From assembly GCA_021805955.1 (NCBI GenBank), contig JAJZDO010001075.1, positions 1-6,333 of the forward strand: a DNA stretch of 6,333 bases. Direction: 5' to 3'. Below, piece after piece: positions 5,659-6,333 of this stretch (position 1 is the first letter of the stretch; each line of letters opens with the position of its first letter). This DNA is from Acidobacteriota bacterium (GTDB taxonomy: Bacteria; Acidobacteriota; Terriglobia; Terriglobales; Acidobacteriaceae). The notes beneath the pieces were generated by a model, which worked only from the letters and a program-made list of their open reading frames with translations, was not told where the DNA came from and searched no databases. Position numbers and translations under genes: made by a program.

Positions 5659-6333
5659 TTAGCCCGCTTCCACCAGGCCATAATGCCGCTGCCAATGGGC
5701 CTTCAGGTGCGCCCACACAATCTCCACAGAGGGCCGCGACATTTCTTTCTCGCCGCGCTCGACAAATCGCGCCGCTTCCTTCCGCGCCAGTTCCAGCAAC
5801 TTTCGATCTCGCAGCAGATTGGCCACGCGAAAATCCGGCAGCCCCGCCTGCCGCGTACCAAAAAACTCTCCCGGCCCGCGCAGCGCCAGGTCCAGTTCCG
5901 CCAGCTCGAACCCATCCTGCGTGCGCACCATCGCGTCCAGCCGTTCGTCGGCCTGCGGCGTCACTCGCCGCGACGAGCCCGCTGTCATCAAAATGCAATA
6001 CGACCGCGCCGCGCCGCGCCCCACGCGACCGCGCAACTGATGCAACTGCGCCAGCCCAAACCGCTCGGCATGCTCGATCACCATCACCGTGGCGTTGGGC
6101 ACGTCCACGCCGACTTCAATCACCGTTGTGGCCACCAGCACATCCAATTCCCCGCGTTGAAACCGGCGCATCACGACTTCCTTTTCTTCCGCGCTCAGCC
6201 GCCCATGCAGCAACCCCAGCCGCAAGCCCGCAAGATGCGTCGTCCGCAACTCTTCGCACATCGCCACCGCGGACTTCAACGCCGGCTTCTCAAACAGCGA
6301 CTCGGTCTTCGCCCGCGATTTTGTCCCTGTCCC
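5659..6333 (-). CDS. recG: ATP-dependent DNA helicase RecG, C-terminal part (5' end outside window)
   Basis: 224 codons are present before the TAA at 5659-5661; the frame is open to the right edge, so the wedge domain, helicase domain 1 and the Walker motifs are outside. RecG remodels stalled replication forks and branch-migrates Holliday junctions. Visible parts, numbered within the fragment: the HGRLSAEEKEVVMRRF region (42-58), motif V with VATTVIEVGVDVPN (67-80), motif VI with QLHQLRGRVGRG (96-107), and RGPGEFFGTRQAG (152-164), which holds the TRG translocation motif residues that set RecG apart from other superfamily 2 helicases. VANLLRDRKLL and a short helical tail ending LVEAG follow, as in full-length RecG. 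The segment at the edge (GTGTKSRAKTESLFEKPALKS) is basic and polar and looks like an insertion between helicase strands. No frameshift or stop is seen. Confidence 0.97.
   Translation of the reverse strand, partial: GTGTKSRAKTESLFEKPALKSAVAMCEELRTTHLAGLRLGLLHGRLSAEEKEVVMRRFQRGELDVLVATTVIEVGVDVPNATVMVIEHAERFGLAQLHQLRGRVGRGAARSYCILMTAGSSRRVTPQADERLDAMVRTQDGFELAELDLALRGPGEFFGTRQAGLPDFRVANLLRDRKLLELARKEAARFVERGEKEMSRPSVEIVWAHLKAHWQRHYGLVEAG

Overview
The window looks like a piece of chromosome from an Acidobacteriota bacterium (Terriglobia-like). This rests on the moderately GC-rich sequence, the paired secreted beta-propeller lipoproteins with 'MK-[FW]-x2-[YS]-x-R-x-x-LAL' N-termini, the orphan MCE protein ending in an 'NPKKYLVIRLHIF' tail, and a secreted protein type I associate with that phylum. 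The assignment is from family resemblance only; no rRNA or other marker is present. Every gene I can support lies on the minus strand, so the map reads right to left.

From the right edge: (1) the C-terminal 224 residues of the RecG helicase (motifs V, VI and the TRG region), ending at 5659; (2) a 105-bp gap with a perfect 10-bp hairpin; (3) acpS, holo-[acyl-carrier-protein] synthase (5176-5553); (4) a 224-bp gap with a possible promoter and a leader hairpin; (5) a 358-residue MlaD/MCE-domain protein (3875-4951), started by GTG behind a good ribosome binding site and carrying five 34-residue repeats in exact register; (6) a 380-bp gap holding a probable dispersed palindromic repeat and the promoter of the next gene; (7) a seven-bladed propeller protein of 446 residues (2154-3494) followed by a terminator hairpin; (8) a 251-bp gap; (9) a second seven-bladed propeller protein of 409 residues (673-1902), followed by a very strong terminator hairpin (602-643); (10) a 225-bp gap with no convincing element; (11) the first 125 residues of a secreted protein (1-376) that runs off the left edge.

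The genes do not form one pathway. RecG (DNA repair) and AcpS (acyl-carrier-protein activation) are housekeeping functions. The MCE protein probably acts in lipid transport across the envelope but has no permease or ATPase partner here. The two propellers are tandem paralogues, exported and probably lipid-anchored. Each has its own leader and terminator, so they are separate transcription units rather than an operon. Their leaders share an 11-mer (GCTTTTACAAT) at almost the same distance from the start codon, and this is the best candidate for undescribed regulation in the window. I found no CRISPR array, phage, insertion sequence, tRNA or defence system.
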